Below are positions 43,743 to 55,866 of a DNA stretch of 64,000 nucleotides, piece by piece. The first letter of the stretch is position 1; each line of letters begins with the position of its first letter. The notes beneath the pieces are model-generated. The model did not search any database. It saw only the letters and a program-made list of their open reading frames with translations, and was not told the origin of the DNA. Made by a program: the position numbers and the translations under genes. The stretch lies in assembly GCF_001625215.2 (NCBI RefSeq), contig NC_030386.2, forward strand, positions 17,268,545 to 17,332,544, in the 5' to 3' direction. The DNA comes from Daucus carota subsp. sativus. Taxonomy: Eukaryota > Streptophyta > Magnoliopsida > Apiales > Apiaceae.

Positions 43743-45128
43743 CTAGTTGAACAGCCGCGCGCGTTGCAGCGGCCTATAAAAGTTATATTAAAGATTCAAT
43801 ATTAATATTTGTAAATCGCAATAATTTGTGGCTATCAATAAAAAGTATATTAATAATTAAAAATTAATATTTGTAGGATAAAATAAATGTTATATTATAA
43901 AAATATTAATGTAATACCAATACCAATATATAAAATTTCAAAATTAAACTATAATTCATGGTGAAAAAAAGGAAAATAAATTTCTACACGTAATTAACAA
44001 TTTAAAACACGACGAATCTTAATTTTATTTGTGTTTTTTTAAAAGTAATTATGTTCTTACATTGTCACCTTCTTCCAATTTTTTTGGATTGATTGCGCAC
44101 AAAAACATCTAACTTAAATCCGTGAGATAGCGGTCTATAACTACACTTGCTAACTTAAATCCATGAGATAGCGGTCTATAACTACACTTGCTTGTAACAA
44201 TTATGAACAGTATTCACTTAGAAATTGTTTGAACGGAGCAAACAGATAATTATTCATTTTCCTGTGTACAATGTAAATCATATAAAAATTAACAACAACT
44301 TAACAAAACAAATATTATAAAAGAATAAACAACAAACATACATCAATAATAGTTAATTTATTGATATCATCCATCAATATTATATCAAAACTATATTTTT
44401 CTCCCGTGTTTGGATTTGTCGACTCCCACATAGCGGTCTATAACTACCTTTGCTTGCAACAATCTTTATTTTTTTTAATGCCGTATAAACAACCTTCACT
44501 TATCGTTGCAGAAGAACGGCACCACCGAGTTAGAAATCGAGCAAGAGAACTATCACCAGAGATAGGTAGAGTTGTGGTATTGGGAGAGGGTAGGTTGTGT
44601 TTTAATGATTCAAAACCCTACGACCTAGGGTATTTATAGGTGCACAAAAACTAGTGTGCTACTCTTTCCTATAATTAAATAATTTGAAACAAAATCAGAT
44701 TACTTTCAAGCTGCTATATTTCATAAATAATCTAAAACAAAATCAGATTCTGAAACTTATTTCTAATATATCCGAAATTAATAAAGGTAGTTCTAATTTT
44801 TGATATTTTTCATCTGAAAATTTCAAAAAATTAAAAAATAAGAAAAATAGAACGGAGCGATGTGAGAGGAGCCACCTACACGCCCCTCGCTTCTCCTTTA
44901 TATAGAAACAAAATCAGATTAAAATTTTCAAGTTACTATATTCCATAAATAATCTAAAACAAAATCAGATTCTTAATCTTGCTTCTAATATATCCGAAAC
45001 TGAAAAAGGTAGTTCTAATTTTTGATATTTTTCATCCAAAAATTCCAGAAAATTAGAAAAATAGAACGGAGCGATATGAGAAGCGCCACCTACATGCCCC
45101 TCGTTTCTCCTTTATATAAGTTTATTGA
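43743..45128 (-). mobile_element. Probable non-autonomous Helitron
   Basis: On the minus strand the 3' end reads a GC-rich hairpin (43753-43773, GCCGCTGCAACGCGCGCGGC) followed by TGTTCAA and CTAG at 43746-43743, then T, the standard Helitron terminus. The best 5' end is TC at 45128, after A, followed by AATAAACTTATATAAAGGAG. The body has no long ORF. It carries a 219-bp tandem duplication (44686-44904, 44905-45121) ending in the same CTCCTTTATATA segment, and a 41-bp duplication at 44111-44191. Confidence 0.6.
44686..45121. repeat. 219-bp tandem duplication inside the Helitron
   Basis: Two units starting GAAACAAAATCAGATTA, with GAACGGAGCGAT and CACCTACA-GCCCCTCG late in each. Diverged by perhaps 10-15% by eye. 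Confidence 0.85.
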
Positions 45129-46019
45129 TTATTGATATCGATAATTATTGATATATTGACTAGCTGGTGATTAGGGTCAAGGACGAGTTTAAATGATTTT
45201 TAGGGTGATATGTTTTATTTTAACAAAATCATTATAATTATGATTCTTTGATATGTAAAAAAACTAATACTGCTAACTTGCAGGGTTTTTAACCTTTGGT
45301 AAAATTTAATTTTTAATTCTTCTTCTTTTGACCAAGTAAAATTTAAATTTTTTAATGTGTAATTATTTTAGAAGTGTAAGAAGTTAATTTAATGTGTAAT
45401 GCTAGTTCGTTCGAGTTCTTTTTGTATGATATTTGTCTCAATAATTGTTTGAAAAATTAATATAAAAATCTCATACAATTTGTAAGTTAAATAACTTTTT
45501 CCATACCAAAATTAAATAACTTTAATTTAAAACTAATTTGTTATTAATTCTTTTAACAATATTTTGTGTTTCGGTCCTTTTACTGTCATCAGTAGTGAAG
45601 TGACATCATTGTCGTAGGATTTTGTATTTGTCATGCCCGTGTTATCATCCCTTTCTTCGTCTCTGTCGCAAATTTGCAAAGGACATGACTTGAATTAGAT
45701 TTTGTATTATATAAATTTGACCAATGATATCAATATGGATTCTTATTTATTAATTCTAAAAAATGTTAATAATTTTATAGAGTTGTATTATGAATTATAT
45801 TGTTTAAGTTCAAAAAATGAAAACAAATAGTTTTGGTTGCAAAAAATGAAAACAAATTGTTAAATAAAAAAAGTTATATAATGATATCCAAAATTCGGAG
45901 GTTTCATTTATTAATAAAAGGCATAGAGCTTTAAGTTGAATATTCTTAATGCAAAACTATTTTCTTATCAATCGTTTTAAGAATATCTTGTGTTTCAGTC
46001 TTATACTCCTCTCATATAC
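45129..46019. other. Intergenic, nothing recognised
   Basis: A+T-rich, no gene. A short stretch near 45540-45570 (TTTTAACAATATTTTGTGTTTC) recurs imperfectly near 45975, indicating an old local duplication. Confidence 0.4.
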
Positions 46020-46021
46020 TA

Positions 46022-46251
46022 CTCTCTCTGGTTCATAATATAAGGTCGTTTGACTTTTTACACGTAATTTTAGATTCTTTAACCACGTAGCAAATGTTAA
46101 TATTTTTATAATTTTCTTTTTTTAATAAAAATATAACATTTATATTTTTATTCAGATAAAAATTACAAAAATATTAACATTTGTTAAGTGGTCAAAACAT
46201 CTAAAGTTACGTGTAAAAAGTCAAACGACCTATATTATAGATACGAGAGAG
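46022..46251. mobile_element. Long-hairpin Stowaway-like MITE
   Basis: 230 bp, TA on both sides, ends CTCTCTC/GAGAGAG. Almost the whole element folds back on itself: the arm AAGGTCGTTTGACTTTTTAC of the left half matches the right half (about 46210-46235), and AAATGTTAATATTTTTATAA pairs with the complement further in. A transcript would make one long hairpin. Confidence 0.8.
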
Positions 46252-46859
46252 TATATGCTATAACATGGAGAATTATTGCCATTATTATTGGGATTTTGCA
46301 ATTCTCGTGGAGTGCTGTCACCACCTTATTTTTCGTCTTCATCGCATCGCATTCTTACAAAGAACCGAGCTTGTTAAATTTTATATTAATATCAATTTGC
46401 CTAATGATATTGATATAAGTTCCTCGTTATATGAATTTTAAAATTTTAAATAAATATTCTTGTTGGTGATATAATTGTGCTAGTGTGATAGTCGCTACAT
46501 TACAAATTTCTAACCAAAATAAAGGTCTTTAATTTTTATATCAAATTAAAGTTTAAAGTTTAAGTTTTTGTTTGATATATATTTATAGTAAATAATTATA
46601 TTCATAAGTGATAAATTTAGTATCTTAAAACTTATAAAGAATTAAATATTGATCAAAATATAAAAAGAGGTATATATTATAAACAAATAAAATAGATTTT
46701 GATCAGGAGTGCTTGCTTTCATTAACAGTCCAAGAATAATGACCAAGCGCCCAATAATTCACTTTCCCCATACTAAGAAGTATGGTACTAGTACTTATTT
46801 AAGAGAAGATATTTGTCTTCAATAATCGACCAGAATTGGCGACACTAACATGTTTTGTA

Positions 46860-47111
46860 CTCCCTCCGTATCTTTTTTCTTTTCCTATTTGTAATGTCGG
46901 TACTGCATGAGACAAATTACTAATTTACATCTAATCTATAAAACTAAATATAATCATGAGTGATCTTGTTAGATTCGTATTCACGAGTACTTTAATACGG
47001 TGAAGTTTTTATATTTAATGCTACTACGAAATGAAAGATATTAACGATAAAAAGTGTGTGTTGGCAAACGTGAAAAGTACAAACAGGAAAAGTATTTAGG
47101 GACGGAAGGAG
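46860..47111. mobile_element. Stowaway-type MITE
   Basis: 252 bp, flanked by TA (46858-46859, 47112-47113), ends CTCCCTCCGTATC and GGGACGGAAGGAG. Confidence 0.8.
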
Positions 47112-47113
47112 TA

Positions 47114-49203
47114 CAAGGTATTGAGTAAAATGAGCTCAGCTACTCTCCGTGGTGGCCAAGAGTAACGACATTACATCTTAATCATCCATACGATACCTGT
47201 CAATTCACATTCTAGGACCCCCGATAATATCAACCCCATAGCTAAAATATATTACTACCATATGGGAATATAAAATATCATATCTTTAAATTTGTCATTT
47301 TTATCCTATTTGTCATTCTTATCCTGTCTTTTCATGAACAAATTCTAACAGAAAAGACACTATCCTTTTTATTTTCTAATGTTATGTATTCTAACCTTTG
47401 TTTCATAAATCTTTCTAAATGACGTGATAATTATTTTGATTAACTTTAATTGGACAATTTACGTGTATATAAGAGATTCTGTATTATTATTATGAGTGGA
47501 ACTAGTTATTATGTTATCAATTAAATATTAAAAAAATTGATTTTTTTTAAATGCCTAACATTTTTCATGAAAATAATATATTTATTAAGGACAATTTTAA
47601 ATGTCACTTAATATCCAAATTTAAATCAAGTCCAGTCTAAATTTTCTTAATTTAAATGTCAGTTCGATTTCAGACTAGTGCTATTCTAAATCTACATTTT
47701 TATATTGCGCAAACTCCGACAAAGTTGCTAGAGATTATTTGTTTTTCGTTTTAGCTAGTGAATATCTGGCTCATACGTTTTGAAAATTATAGCCACCGAT
47801 TAGGACACAAAAAGTTTATAAAAACAACCTGACAAGAAAGAAAGTTTAATAAACAAATAATTTGGTATATTTACTATATCGACTAACTTTTCGACGCTGT
47901 CTCAATTTCCGTTTCTCTTCTCGAAACAGTTTCTGTTTTTCTTATAACAGAGAGTTAATATATTTTTGACACATAATTTAATTAGGGTAGTCCAAAAAAA
48001 TAAGTACACTCATCATTTTTATAATTCTCTATTAATTAATTAAATTTATATTTTAATTTTTTTGTTAAATAATTCAAATAATAATGATTTTTTTAACAAC
48101 CAAAAATAATAGGGCAAAGATTATTTTTTCTCATTTTCTTAATATTAACTCATCTGCTATTACCTTGATGGTAATTATACATCGATTAGGTTGACACCCA
48201 TATTAAACTCAAACCCTAACGCGTAATGCGCTCATACATTGCATGCATAGAATGCGAGACACCCTTTTGGTATGATAAATCGATCTTCGAAACGGAGTAA
48301 CAAATTAAGAATTATTAAACATGTTTTTCTTATTTGTCAATTCGAGGCCGGTGTTCAACCATGACTTCTGTCTAGAGATTCGATAGAGAGACGAAAACCC
48401 ACGTGATAGAGTGGTCGTTTTGCTGATAGAGCGGTCGTCTTGCCGATATTCAACCGTTGGACTCATACATACACGTACGCGTTCGATTTCAAAAGTAACT
48501 CGATAATTCGTAAAATAGTTCTTCACGAAAAATTAATTAATTTTCGATTCTAGATATTTACAGTACTTTTAGTCTTATTATGACAAAATTATAAATAATT
48601 AAAAAATGTAATAAATACAAGAATTCTACCATTTCAGAAATTATTAATTCTTAGAATGATATTTGATTTTAACTTGCGCTTACTACTATCTAATTTTTCT
48701 ACTAACAATATGAAAATAGAATTGCGAGGCCCTTCCTGATAACATTGTAATTATGAAAACTAGAATATATTATTTATACACTAATTTTTTTTGCCGTCAT
48801 CCAGTTATCTAGATGTCTAATTTATGATTAATTGATTATGAATTTCAAATATTCGATAATCATTTCTGACACAAAACTTAGATATTATAATTAACTAAGA
48901 GGAGTTGTGAATAGCTGTAATTTGTATGTTTTTTTTACGGAAATTATTCTATTAATCATTCAAATCAGCCAACAATACATGTACTAAATTGATAGAAATA
49001 AATCTCTCATCAAACACTCGACCTAGAAATGAACATGAGTCACAGCCATCGTTGAATAAAAAACATACTAATATTTAACTCCTTCATCATTCTTAGACAC
49101 TCCATAATAACTTTACCAAGCGGAGAGATTAATTTGTATGTTAATTTAATTTTTATCGGTAATTGTCATGAAGCGGAACTATAGGGATTAAGGTATATAC
49201 TAT
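47114..49203. other. Intergenic, nothing recognised
   Basis: About 2.1 kb of A+T-rich DNA. Open stretches (for example 48305-48526 minus) lack any domain and have no promoter or splice context. Confidence 0.5.
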
Positions 49204-49204
49204 A

Positions 49205-49464
49205 CTCCCTCCATCTCATATTATGGGTCTTATTTTGATTATTGAAAAATCAAATTGATTAGATATTGACCGTAAATTACAGATATTATCCGACTTTAAA
49301 AGATTATAAAACTTACTTTATTAGGAAATATATCTAATCCTTTTCGAAAATCCATTTTTCAGATTTTTAAAATAGTTAATGAATTTTCTTTAGTTAATGA
49401 TCAAAGTTTCGACAAATTGACCATCTAATAGTTAAAGAGGACACATAATATGAGATGGAGGGAG
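49205..49464. mobile_element. Stowaway-type MITE
   Basis: 260 bp, ends CTCCCTCCATCTCATATTAT and the complement of ATAATATGAGATGGAGGGAG. TA on the left; on the right TC, so one flank base has mutated. Confidence 0.75.
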
Positions 49465-50007
49465 TCGTTAAAAATTATCAAGTCGAATATATATTATAAA
49501 TTAAGGATATATTATCCTTAATTTGTAATATATATTAGTTGTTATATATATTGACTTATATTATTCTTGTTCCATTGTTTACACTTTCAGGATGCTTGGA
49601 AGAAAACGGATTTTTCTTTTCTGACATTAAAATTTTATTGTCTAAATTTTCCCGGTCATCTTGCATGTCCGATGGTTAGATGATAAACTTTCTTGAATGA
49701 AAGAATTATCACGGTGAATTGCGGAATCTTTTCATTGAGATTCATTCTCATTGTCAAAAAAAAAAAAAAAAATATAGGAAAAAGCGAATGTGCCTATTCG
49801 AATACGATATACACGTGATAAATGTGAAACAAACATGAAATATTCTCTGTATTCTTTTTCATTTCTGTTGTAGACACTTGGCTGTTTGTTGATGTGTTTC
49901 TGCGTATTTGATAAAAAGATATCACGGGGTTTTATACTAAGAGTTGATATCAGTCAAACTGATTAAGAGCATGCTAATACTAGTCAAACAGATATATGTT
50001 TATACTT
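49465..50007. other. Intergenic with poly(A) run
   Basis: A+T-rich, contains an 18-base A run near 49756. No gene or repeat ends found. Confidence 0.4.
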
Positions 50008-50421
50008 AAGCTTAATGACCTTTTAGCCTCGAAATATGGATAGAAGTTCCGATGCGGACTCGAAGTTTAAAAATGTATCTTTCGATCCTCAAAGTATTGG
50101 GGGATAAGCTTGACAATTCATGTTCGGGGTAAAGTTTGGGCATAATTTTAACCTTTAAAGTATACATCTCGAACCTTTTATCCCCTAAAGAATACATTAA
50201 AATATATTAGATGTTACTTTTAACCCTTAATATTTAATGCCCCTTTTAATCCTCACGTGTGAAATGTCAACTTTGTCCACCCCGTTATATACCGGTATAC
50301 GCCATAAGGGCTAAAAGGTACGACAAAGATATTTTGAAGATCGAAAGATACGTTTTTAAACTTCGAGACCGCATCAAAACTTTCACCCAAACTTCAAAGG
50401 CTAAAAGGTCATTTAGATTAT
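50008..50421. mobile_element. Foldback element, MULE-like TIR family
   Basis: About 414 bp with inverted arms of ~95 bp. The left arm (TTAATGACCTTTTAGCC, then GATGCGGACTCGAAGTTTAA) matches the complement of the right arm (GAGACCGCATC, AGGCTAAAAGGTCATTTAGA). The words TAATGA-C-TTTTA-CC and ATGCGG-CTCGA are shared with the element at 54253-55811. No clear target duplication remains. Confidence 0.65.
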
Positions 50422-50767
50422 GGATTGCATACCTGCACTCCAAAGGCTTTTTTGGAGTTTTTGTTTTTCATAAAGGCTTTTCGGAGTTTATCATAAATAA
50501 AATATAATCATTTTTTTGTGAATCATCTTAATAAGATGTATTTGGTTCACGGATTGCATAGTTGAATAGTTTAGAGAAAGGACCAGCTTGATCTACTATA
50601 TTTTCCACCATTTTTATGAAGGATCAGGTCCCAAGCATACATACGTCGGGATCTATTTAATAACATTATAACATTCAATGTTATGGACGGTGGATGAATA
50701 TCCAACGGTCAAGATTCTTTATTAACTAAAATAAAGAATCTCTATCTCTTGAGTCATCTCTTAACTA

Positions 50768-51059
50768 CTCCCTCTGTCCCATTTAATTCTATACACTTTC
50801 CTTTCTGGGATGTCCCACTCAATTCTATACATTTCAAAACTTTCCCAAATTAGTTAATAGGTCCCACCACTTTCTCACTTTTCTTTCTTTTTCACACTAC
50901 TTTTTACTCCACTATCACTCTTTTATATATTAAAAATTAATGGGTCCCACCACTATACCCACTTTTCATTCTTTTTCCCATTATTTCATACTACTTTATA
51001 CACTTTTGTTAGTCTCCGTGTCCATTTCATATGTATATTATTCAAGGGGACGGAGGGAG
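50768..51059. mobile_element. Stowaway-type MITE
   Basis: 292 bp, TA both sides, ends CTCCCTCTGTCCCATTTAAT and GGGGACGGAGGGAG. Confidence 0.8.
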
Positions 51060-51690
51060 TACCATATTAGCTTCCATATTAGATGGTAGACGCTTTGAAC
51101 AACCCTTAACTTAACTAAACAACCAAGTTTGCTCCTTTATTAGCATGGCCGAGGAGCAATTTGGGTTGCCAACTGCTGGCCTTATCACATTTCGCGTGAT
51201 GAATTCTGTATCAGATACATGATTTCTTTAATTCCAGACAGACGGTGCTGCTGCAAAACTAGAGAAAGACTTGCTTCTTGTGTGACTGTCAAGTAGAATG
51301 AAATGTTGGGCACTTGGGCTCACCATCATCAGTATATCTTAATATCTAGACCCAACACATTGCTGTGTGCCAACTAAAATACGTTCGTTTGTCTACCTCA
51401 TCCCATAAAAACCGTTTCTAATTAGATGATTGATAATGCTGCAAAACGGTTGAACGCTTGAACCAGATAAACTGAAATGTAATTAGTTAGATTATTGATT
51501 CTAGTTCATCATGTAAACCTTTTCAACTACTTGTGTAACAGTTTCTTGGGTCCCGGTCCCTGCCATACGTATAAAGATGCGGTCTTTAGGAGCTGGTCAA
51601 TCATTATGCTACTGGAATACAAGGAGAGCTCATACGAGTGAGGGGGAGTTTTCATATCCTACTCTTAAATACGAGGGAGGCGCCCAACAT

Positions 51691-52145
51691 TTAACTATAA
51701 CTATGTATTGTGCAGCAATAAGCACAAAATATTACTACTTTACATGGTGCACATTCAAGGACCGGCTTAGCAAATTGACCTCTGTCACATTCCTTACAAG
51801 TCCGAAACTTTTTGTTCAGAACAAATCTGAGACTGTGAGGATGAAGTTTGGGTATGCAATAGCCCACCGTTTATGTGAAGGGCATATATATAGGGTAAGG
51901 AATATTTCTTGGTTCAACGGGCTTTTGATCTCTTCGGGTAATTCTGCACAGGTCTTGTGCAGGAGGAATTTCAGACATTCTTCATTAGTGACAGCACTGG
52001 AATTGGCATTGCTGCTGAGTATGCAACTATAAACAAATGATTTGCGTGAGACTATATCTTCGTTGCAGACATAGCATACGTCGCCATCTCTGGGCTTGTA
52101 ATGCTGATTCAAGATTAGCAAGTGCTGGTGGCTAAAGTGCTGCAT
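51691..52145 (-). pseudogene. DC1-domain pseudogene fragment
   Basis: Starts ATG CAG CAC TTT AGC (52145), matching the N terminus of the DC1 genes to the right (HFSH-H-L-LN--Y--DGDVC--CN--IVS-KSFVYSC, then FLLHKTCAELP). After about 85 codons the frame ends at TGA 51816-51818. The homologous continuation, LNKKFRTCKECD then CAPCKVVIFCAYC, is in another frame and ends at TAA 51691-51693. So it has at least one frameshift and is truncated after about one and a half zinc-binding motifs. Opposite strand to the two intact-looking copies. Confidence 0.75.
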
Positions 52146-52510
52146 TTTTCTCTCTTTTCTTGTGTGTTTTTTCTTGGTAGTATTTCAAACAGGGTGACTG
52201 CTAATTGAAATATATCTATTGAGTTAACAAAGGCAAATATACATATTGCATAAATGAATCAAATTCAAATAAATTACAAAAAGGACTTTCAACAGAAATA
52301 GAGTGGGGAAACATTCAAATGCCAACAGCAACAGTAATATAGGTGATATTACTCAAGTATGGACTTTGTTCAATATCTATATATCATCATTAAGATACGC
52401 TCCTGGTTCTGGACTTCTGGTCTAAGACAACAAAAGATAGCAGACGAGAAAGCTTTTGAGAAAGCAAGTGATAAATAATGATTCAAAGTAAAAGAGGTTA
52501 CAAAAAGAAT
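52146..52510. other. Upstream region of the DC1 pseudogene
   Basis: Former promoter region, A+T-rich; no further feature recognised. Confidence 0.35.
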
Positions 52511-52901
52511 GAGTAAATGACAAAGTGGTGCCCGTTGTTTTTCAAATTTTACATGATGTTGGCTGGACTTTAAATATTATAAATTGGTGGCCGGAGTTTA
52601 CTTCCTCCTTTCAAAAAGGAAAAAGGTGGCGGCCGTGAACCTCCGTTAATCTTGCTCCGTTAACTCTAAAAAACAAAAAAGTAAACGATAAAATGGTGGC
52701 CGTAGTTTTCCAAATTTTACAAAATGTTGGCTGGATTTCCACCACTATTTCATTTACTCTTTTATTTTTTTTTGGAGTTAACGGAGATTCATGGTCGCCA
52801 CTTTTTTGAAAGGCGAAAATAAACTCCGACCACCATTATGTAATTTTTAAAGTTCAGCCAAAAATTTCAAAAATTACAACCAACACTTTGTGATTTACTG
52901 T
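52511..52901. mobile_element. GAGTAAA-type foldback element
   Basis: Ends GAGTAAATGACAAAGTGG and the complement of CACTTTGTGATTTACTG. Internal TTGGCTGGA / TCAGCCA and GGTGGCCG / CGACCACC pairs extend the fold. Nine-base flanks AAAAAGAAT (52502-52510) and AGAAAGAAT (52902-52910) match at 8 of 9, a MULE-like duplication. Same TIR start as the element at 60664-61069. Confidence 0.6.
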
Positions 52902-53464
52902 AGAAAGAATAAGAATACGTGCTCAGGACTCAAAGTAAAAGACACCAACAAAGAGAGAATCCATGCTGGGTTCAACAGGCGTAAGAAAAATAAAGAGAAG
53001 AAAACTTTTGAGAAAATAAAAATCATCAATATCTTTTATTAATAAAAGGTATTGATTGATACCGCTGTTGATCTAAGACAATAGCATAAAGGTAAGTGTG
53101 TGCCTATATATATAATTTTATTATGTTCTTGTAGTTCTTGTCTATAATTGTTTTGACAAAAAATGATATAAAAATGTAACATAATTTTTAAGTTATATAA
53201 TTTTAATTTAAAACTAAGTTTTAATACTCAAAATACTAATCAATATATATAGAAGTTTTTTTTATAATAATATAATAATAATTATGTTCCACTTTTCCCT
53301 TTTATTATACCGGTAGTAAAACTAAACAAAATTCGAACTCATAAATGAAGAAAAGGTGAGTTATACAGTACTATAATTATTTATATTGATGTACATGTAC
53401 TTCTCTTTAAAGCATAAAACTTGGCGAAATGAATCACACACGCAAAGAACAATTATAACATATA

Positions 53465-53715
53465 CTCCCTCCGTCCCCCTGAGTAGTATACATTGGGGGA
53501 CGGGGACGCGGCACGGATTTTAATGCTCTTATAAAATGTAGTTGTGCAATCTATTTTTAAAATTTTTCTTTTCTGAATTAAAGTTTGGATGTTATATTTT
53601 TATACAGAAAAAGAAAATCTCAAAAATAAGTTCCGGAACTATGTTTTATAAGAACATTGAAATGCGTGTCGAGCAGTGAAAAAGAAACGTATAGAATTAA
53701 ATGGGACAGAGGGAG
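53465..53715. mobile_element. Stowaway-type MITE
   Basis: 251 bp, TA both sides (53463-53464, 53716-53717), ends CTCCCTCCGTCCC and GGGACAGAGGGAG. Confidence 0.8.
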
Positions 53716-53821
53716 TATCAGATTTGCTCATTTGCTTTGTAAATCATACATGTGCTTTTGCTTTTAAGTGGGTTCTACGTACAGATAACTTTTATTTTGA
53801 TTAATAAAATCTTAGCAAATA

Positions 53822-54227
53822 CTCCCTCCGTTTCAATTTACATGTACACTTTCAAGAAATTTTTTTTTTTTTTTTTTGACAATGCAGGCTTATATGCCTT
53901 ACAACTTAGTATCTGTTCTAATAATTCTCGGGGTGAGCCAGAGTCGAACCCGGGTGCCCCGGGTCAACAGAGGATAAACCCACCACTGGGCTATCCAATC
54001 GTGCTCTTCAAGAAAATTTTTTGTTTCAAATTACTTGTCCACTTCAACTTTCAATGCAAAATCATATTTCCAAAGTCAATTCTACTCCACATATCTCTTA
54101 TTTATATTTCCTAGATGAATCTCACTCCACATATTTTGATCATTTAATGCAATTAATTTGTGAACAACCACTTTTTTTAAACTGTGTGATTTTTTTAAAG
54201 TGGACATCTAATTTAAAACAGAGGGAG
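53822..54227. mobile_element. Stowaway-type MITE containing a SINE
   Basis: TA both sides (53820-53821, 54228-54229), ends CTCCCTCCGTTTCAATTTAC and AAAACAGAGGGAG. About 250 bp of it is MITE; the rest is the SINE at 53860-54006 with its duplication. Confidence 0.8.
53860..54006 (-). mobile_element. tRNA-derived SINE
   Basis: 147 bp on the minus strand: A box TAGCCCAGTGGT (53994-53983), B box GGGTTCGACTC (53952-53942), and an A tail (T run 53860-53877 on the plus strand). Flanked by the 9-bp direct duplication TTCAAGAAA (53851-53859, 54007-54015). Pol III boxes, tail and duplication together make a complete plant SINE. It is not a functional tRNA: the arms do not form a cloverleaf. Confidence 0.85.
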
Positions 54228-54252
54228 TAGTATTTTAGCGTGATTATATAAT

Positions 54253-55811
54253 GGCTTAATGATCTAACCCTCAATGTTTGGGTTGTTACGATGCGGTCTC
54301 GATGTTTTAACTACGTTTGAATCAGCCGAGTTAAAATATGGGTGTTGCTAAATACACTACGTTTTTATTTTGTGCAGTTTGCTGAATTTACCTTTTAACT
54401 CCTTTGAATGAATTAAATGAGGACTTAAATCACAGCATTGATTATACATAATCCTCACGATTTGAGGTCCATTGCACTAATTTACACGTCCGATACATGG
54501 TACAAGCGGACTTTTTTTTTAAAATTAACAATTACAATTGCTCCTTATTTGATTATATGAGCTATTATGTTTTATATTTTAACTCTTCCATTATTTTATT
54601 TTCAGCTGATATCAAATTAAATAAATTTATAAAAATTATTATTCTTCCGAATCAAATGTTATTATAATATCGAAAATTATCTTTTAATTATGACATACTT
54701 TAATAACTGAAATAATATATATTATTATGTTATTTTATTATTTTTAGTGACTTATGCTATTTTTCATATTTTTATTCTTTCATGATGATAAAAGATACGA
54801 GACTAGTCCGAACATAATTTGAATAAATAATGTCTTAAATATCATAATTGGAAAAAATGAATAGCACGTATAAACCCAATATCGTGTAGTATTACATAAA
54901 GTAACGTTTGAAAGTCTCTCCTCGTAACATCTAGAACCATTTCTCAAGATAACGAAGGTTGTGCATGTGTTCATTCATCAAATATTTTTTCTAAATCTCA
55001 CCAGATATTTTTATAAATAGTTATGCCAGAAAATAATTTTCTTAAAAAAATAGACTTCATTTACGAGTAACTAGACCTTGTAAAAAAATTAATTAATTTT
55101 TAAAACTTGTTTCTAATATTCTATTTTGAAATATATGTATGTTAATAATTTCTCTTTAAACAATAACAAAAAAATGTATGATGAAATCAATTAGTGTAGT
55201 TCAATTGCCTTTCGTAATTTCATTTTACACTTTTATTTTTATTTTTATTAAATATAAAATTTATATACTTGAACTAATGTCAATAAATTTATTCTTTTTA
55301 CATCATGCATGTACTAATATTTTCTTATAAAGTTATAGATAAATAATATTTAAATATTTGGAATAACAAATTAAACTCTATCTAAAAATATTTGAGAAAA
55401 AAAATAGAAAGATTTCTTTTGTCTTGAGAAAATCAATTAAATATAAAAAACAATCAGTATTACATTTATTTGATAAAGCGATACGATAAGATTAATAATG
55501 TAAATCATAATTAATTGGAAAATATAGCAACTAAGTCAATTTTACTCTGACAAAATTATTTTATGGACTTTATTTTCTCGATTATCCAAGTAAAGTTCCA
55601 GTCAAAAACAGAATTAATGTAGCAAGTTTCAAGACATAGCTTATTGTCGTCATAATGACGCCCACAACTAACCTCAAGGCTATATCAGTAATCTCCATTG
55701 ATCACTCCAAACTGTAAAAAGTAAAACTGAAGTGTATATAGCAATTATGTAAAATATCGAGGCCGCATTGATATATACCCTAAACATTGAAGGTTAAAAG
55801 ATCATTTAGCC
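54253..55811. mobile_element. MULE-type non-autonomous element upstream of DC1 gene
   Basis: 1559 bp with inverted ends of about 70 bp: GGCTTAATGATCT, CCTCAATGTTTGGG and ATGCGGTCTCGATGTTTTAA on the left match the complement of the right end, AAATATCGAGGCCGCAT to AGATCATTTAGCC. A perfect 9-bp duplication, TTATATAAT, flanks it (54244-54252, 55812-55820). The interior is very A+T-rich and non-coding. It ends 55 bp before the DC1 start codon. Confidence 0.8.
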
Positions 55812-55866
55812 TTATATAATGGAACTACGTTTGATGTCTTTGTAAAGAAGTAGAGAGGATACAGAA

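Noticed and set aside
44361..44639. 92-codon plus-strand ORF
   Set aside because: Lies wholly within the Helitron, has no domain, and overlaps its repeated AGCGGTCTATAACTAC segments.
46188..46418. 76-codon ORF with a hydrophobic centre
   Set aside because: Starts inside the Stowaway hairpin and has no family resemblance.
53935..54000. tRNA gene
   Set aside because: A and B boxes are present, but the sequence has no cloverleaf and carries an A tail and a 9-bp target duplication, so it is a SINE.
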